This document shows, piece by piece, positions 62,076 to 64,000 of a DNA stretch of 64,000 nucleotides (position 1 is the stretch's first letter; every line of letters begins with the position of its first letter). The stretch spans positions 2,108,001 to 2,172,000 of the forward strand of contig JBBPFI010000002.1 in NCBI GenBank assembly GCA_037974965.1. Direction: 5' to 3'. The translations under genes and the position numbers were made by a program. The DNA is from Dacryopinax spathularia (lineage: Eukaryota > Basidiomycota > Dacrymycetes > Dacrymycetales > Dacrymycetaceae). A model generated the notes under the pieces. That model saw nothing but the letters and a program-made list of their open reading frames with translations. It was not told the origin of the DNA and searched no databases.

Positions 62076-62649
62076 TCAGATCCGCAACCACGTTACTTCG
62101 TAAAGATCCCTTACGCCAGGCACAGTGAGCTGCTCGACCTCGCTGGCGAAGGCCTTGAATTGCTCGGAGGCCATGTGGCTGAAAGACGTCAGTATTCCAG
62201 GCGGAATGTGCGGAGCGGAGAACACGGACATGTCAACGTCTTTCTCTGTGTTGTAGCTGTAAGAGGCATGAGTGATGATCAAGGGCAACATCGACATGAT
62301 CTACTTCTCGATCACCTGCGATCACCCTCATCAGCCCGTCCATCATGAGCACATGGGAAAACTCACGCAGAACGCGTCTCCATACCGCACGACATCGTAC
62401 CTAGTGCAGCCAGGCTCCTTGTCCGAATGCGCGTTGACCTGGATGTTCTTCAAGTGCTTGAGGACAGCATCAGCCTGCCCGGGTTTGGCCGTCATCTACA
62501 TCGCAAGGAGAGCACATCAGTCACGTGTTCTGATATGGAACTCGCCCGAATTGGGCTGGGCTCCGAATATGCGGGGTATTGGAGGACAGGCGTACCTGCG
62601 CGATGAGGTGGATGGAGGTGCCTTTGATGTCGCTCGCACTGGATGCCAT
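62076..62649 (-). CDS. ABM-domain (antibiotic-biosynthesis-monooxygenase-like) protein
   Basis: Small dimeric alpha-beta barrel enzyme family acting on quinones or similar substrates. Start MASSASDIKGTSIHLIAQ at 62649, joined to MTAKPGQADAVLKHLKNIQV and HSDKEPGCTRYDVVRYGDAF. The chain then needs an 11-nt micro-exon (about 62308-62298, coding VIE plus part of the next codon) between two introns to reach NYNTEKDVD. A 51-nt in-frame intron (GTCCGT donor) precedes HMASEQFKAFASEVEQL. The end is RDLYEVTWLRI. Length about 100-110 residues is normal for the family. Substrate unknown. Confidence 0.8.
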
Positions 62650-62936
62650 TGCCAGATACCTTGCTTTGGATGATGAAGAACTAGAACTGATGGTCGTACA
62701 GGGGAGAAGTTGTGAGGCACGTCGCGCTGGCGAGTGTCCGGTAATATGCAGGAGGGGCAATGCACGCGTGATGTGGAGGACACGCGTATACATCCAGACC
62801 TTTCTAGGAGGCGTCCGCGGAGGTACTTATTGCCGCATACGGTCTATGTTATGGTACAGCTGTCCATTATGCATACATTCTCCAGGACGAGTACAACTTT
62901 TGCTTTGTCAGCCTATTTCTTGGCAAGCTGCCTGCA

Positions 62937-63644
62937 TCAATCGCAACACCAGAGGTCAAACGCCCAATACGTGAAATACACCCCAAGATCCTCCAGATAA
63001 TACACGGAGCGCCAGTGCGTGTCCCCCGAGAGGAAACCCGCGGTAGTCTTGAGCTTGACGGCGACTGGCGAGCCAAGTCCGCAGTCAATCGGATGGGCCG
63101 TTAAGTTCCCGGGCGTAATGAAGTCGAAAGAGCAGGAGAGGTAAGCGTACGTCCGCCGGCCGAAGTCGTCTGCGACGTCGCTGTAGTGCTCGCACACTAT
63201 GGGTATGGAGACGGTCCGAGGCTCCTGAGCGCCTGAGATTATCCTTCAGTTTTCGTATGATTGGGTCAAGGGTAGTGTACGTACACACAGTGTATTGGGA
63301 GGTACAGAGGGACTTCTCCGTACCGAAGGTGCACAACTCTCCAAAACCACCATCTTTGGTTACTGTCGTCCTCGGTCAGTGCCAGTGTCACTAGAGCAAA
63401 TCTGATCGGCTTACAAACTTCATCGGTATACGAGCTGGCCTTGGTCAACAACAGCTCATCAGGTCCACAAGTTGCGCTGCAGAAAGGCGCGGTTCCTGAG
63501 TATCTTGATCAACCCATCGATCAGAGGACGGATGGTCCAGAGCGCACCTTTCCATTCCGCTCCCCCAGCGAGTGGTAGTGTCATGGGCCTGTATTAAACG
63601 ATGAGCACCGACAGCACGGACACCAGTACGGCAGTGCGAACCAT
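62937..63644 (-). CDS. Cysteine-rich secreted protein
   Basis: A signal peptide (MVRTAVLVSVLSVLI, ATG at 63644) precedes a mature part starting near SGTAPFCSATCGPDELLLTK. Splicing gives SYTDEVLTKDGGFGELCTFG, TEKSLCTSQYTV and, across a GTACGT intron, CAQEPRTVSIPIVCEHYSDV. Later are YLSCSFDFITPGNLTAHPID and a C-terminus rich in aromatics ending FDLWCCD. The first junction is uncertain: the donor after the signal peptide is not canonical. Small secreted proteins starting with APFC-type motifs are common in basidiomycetes. Function unknown; effector or cell-wall role is guesswork. Confidence 0.6.
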
Positions 63645-64000
63645 GAATACATAGGGGGAATTATCTCGACTATCTGTGCCGTCGCGAGACGGCCACTCAG
63701 AACCGGTAAGAACAGTAGGAGCAGCATATCCGTCGTAGCGCACTTTCCGCGGTTTCTACCGCTAGTGTAGGGAAGACTTCAACAATATATGCTCTCTCTG
63801 TCCCTCCATTCCCCAGCCCGCCGAGCTAGATGGTTCAAGAGGCGCGCATTGTCCGTCATCGTGTGTCGGGCGGGATGCGGGGTAGGTTGCAAGCCACTTG
63901 GTCCGGGTTGGGTGTCGGCTGGTCGTCACTGCTTCCTTAGGGGTTTCCACCCCGAGGACTGCCGCATCCAGACGCCAAGGATGAATACAGTCTAGTGCAA
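63645..64000. other. Right edge of window
   Basis: Promoter side of the secreted-protein gene. No gene supported up to the end of the window. Confidence 0.35.

Overview
This window looks like the nuclear genome of a filamentous basidiomycete, most likely an Agaricomycete. Most genes are cut by many introns of about 43-65 nt with GTNNGT-type donors and CTNAC/CTAAT-like branch sites. Gene spacing is tight, promoters are pyrimidine-rich, and several proteins belong to families typical of agaricomycetes. No rRNA, tRNA, CRISPR array, intact transposon or virus-like element was found. Gene models come from reading frames and splice sites by eye; exon limits are stated where they could be placed.

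Left part (0-16 kb): a lactose-permease-like sugar transporter, a four-helix membrane protein, a PRMT3-like gene that has only the N-terminal half, a 10-exon DCAF4/WDR21-type WD40 gene, an agaricomycete-expanded protein of unknown function, and a hypothetical gene at 12.5-13.7 kb. Stretches at 4-6.9 and 13.7-16.2 kb hold no gene I can complete, though 14.5-16.0 kb on the minus strand carries coding-like pieces, one resembling the N-terminus of a fungal kinase family.

Centre (16-42 kb): an amino-acid permease, Aurora kinase, a single-pass LEA2-like membrane protein, a GCFC/PAXBP1 splicing-factor homologue and thioredoxin reductase. Then comes a striking block: five co-oriented small genes (31.98-37.32 kb), each an N-terminal coiled coil followed by a charged nuclear-localisation-like tail. 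A sixth related gene lies at 25.7 kb on the other strand. MSP1/ATAD1 AAA ATPase and ALG11 mannosyltransferase follow as a divergent pair.

Right part (42-64 kb): three single-pass membrane proteins of one family. The first two sit inside an apparent tandem segmental duplication of about 3.17 kb that also copied the 3' third of ALG11 as a decayed relic. Beyond them are 2-oxoglutarate dehydrogenase E1, MYG1 nuclease, a VOC-fold protein, a CCCH zinc-finger protein, an Alba-domain protein, a nucleobase-ascorbate (NCS2) permease, an ABM-domain protein with an 11-nt micro-exon, and a cysteine-rich secreted protein.

Most recognised genes are housekeeping: mitochondrial metabolism and protein quality control, N-glycan assembly, mitosis, splicing and nutrient uptake. 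The accessory material is the coiled-coil array, the duplicated membrane-protein locus and the gene-free stretches. These are the best places to look for something undescribed.
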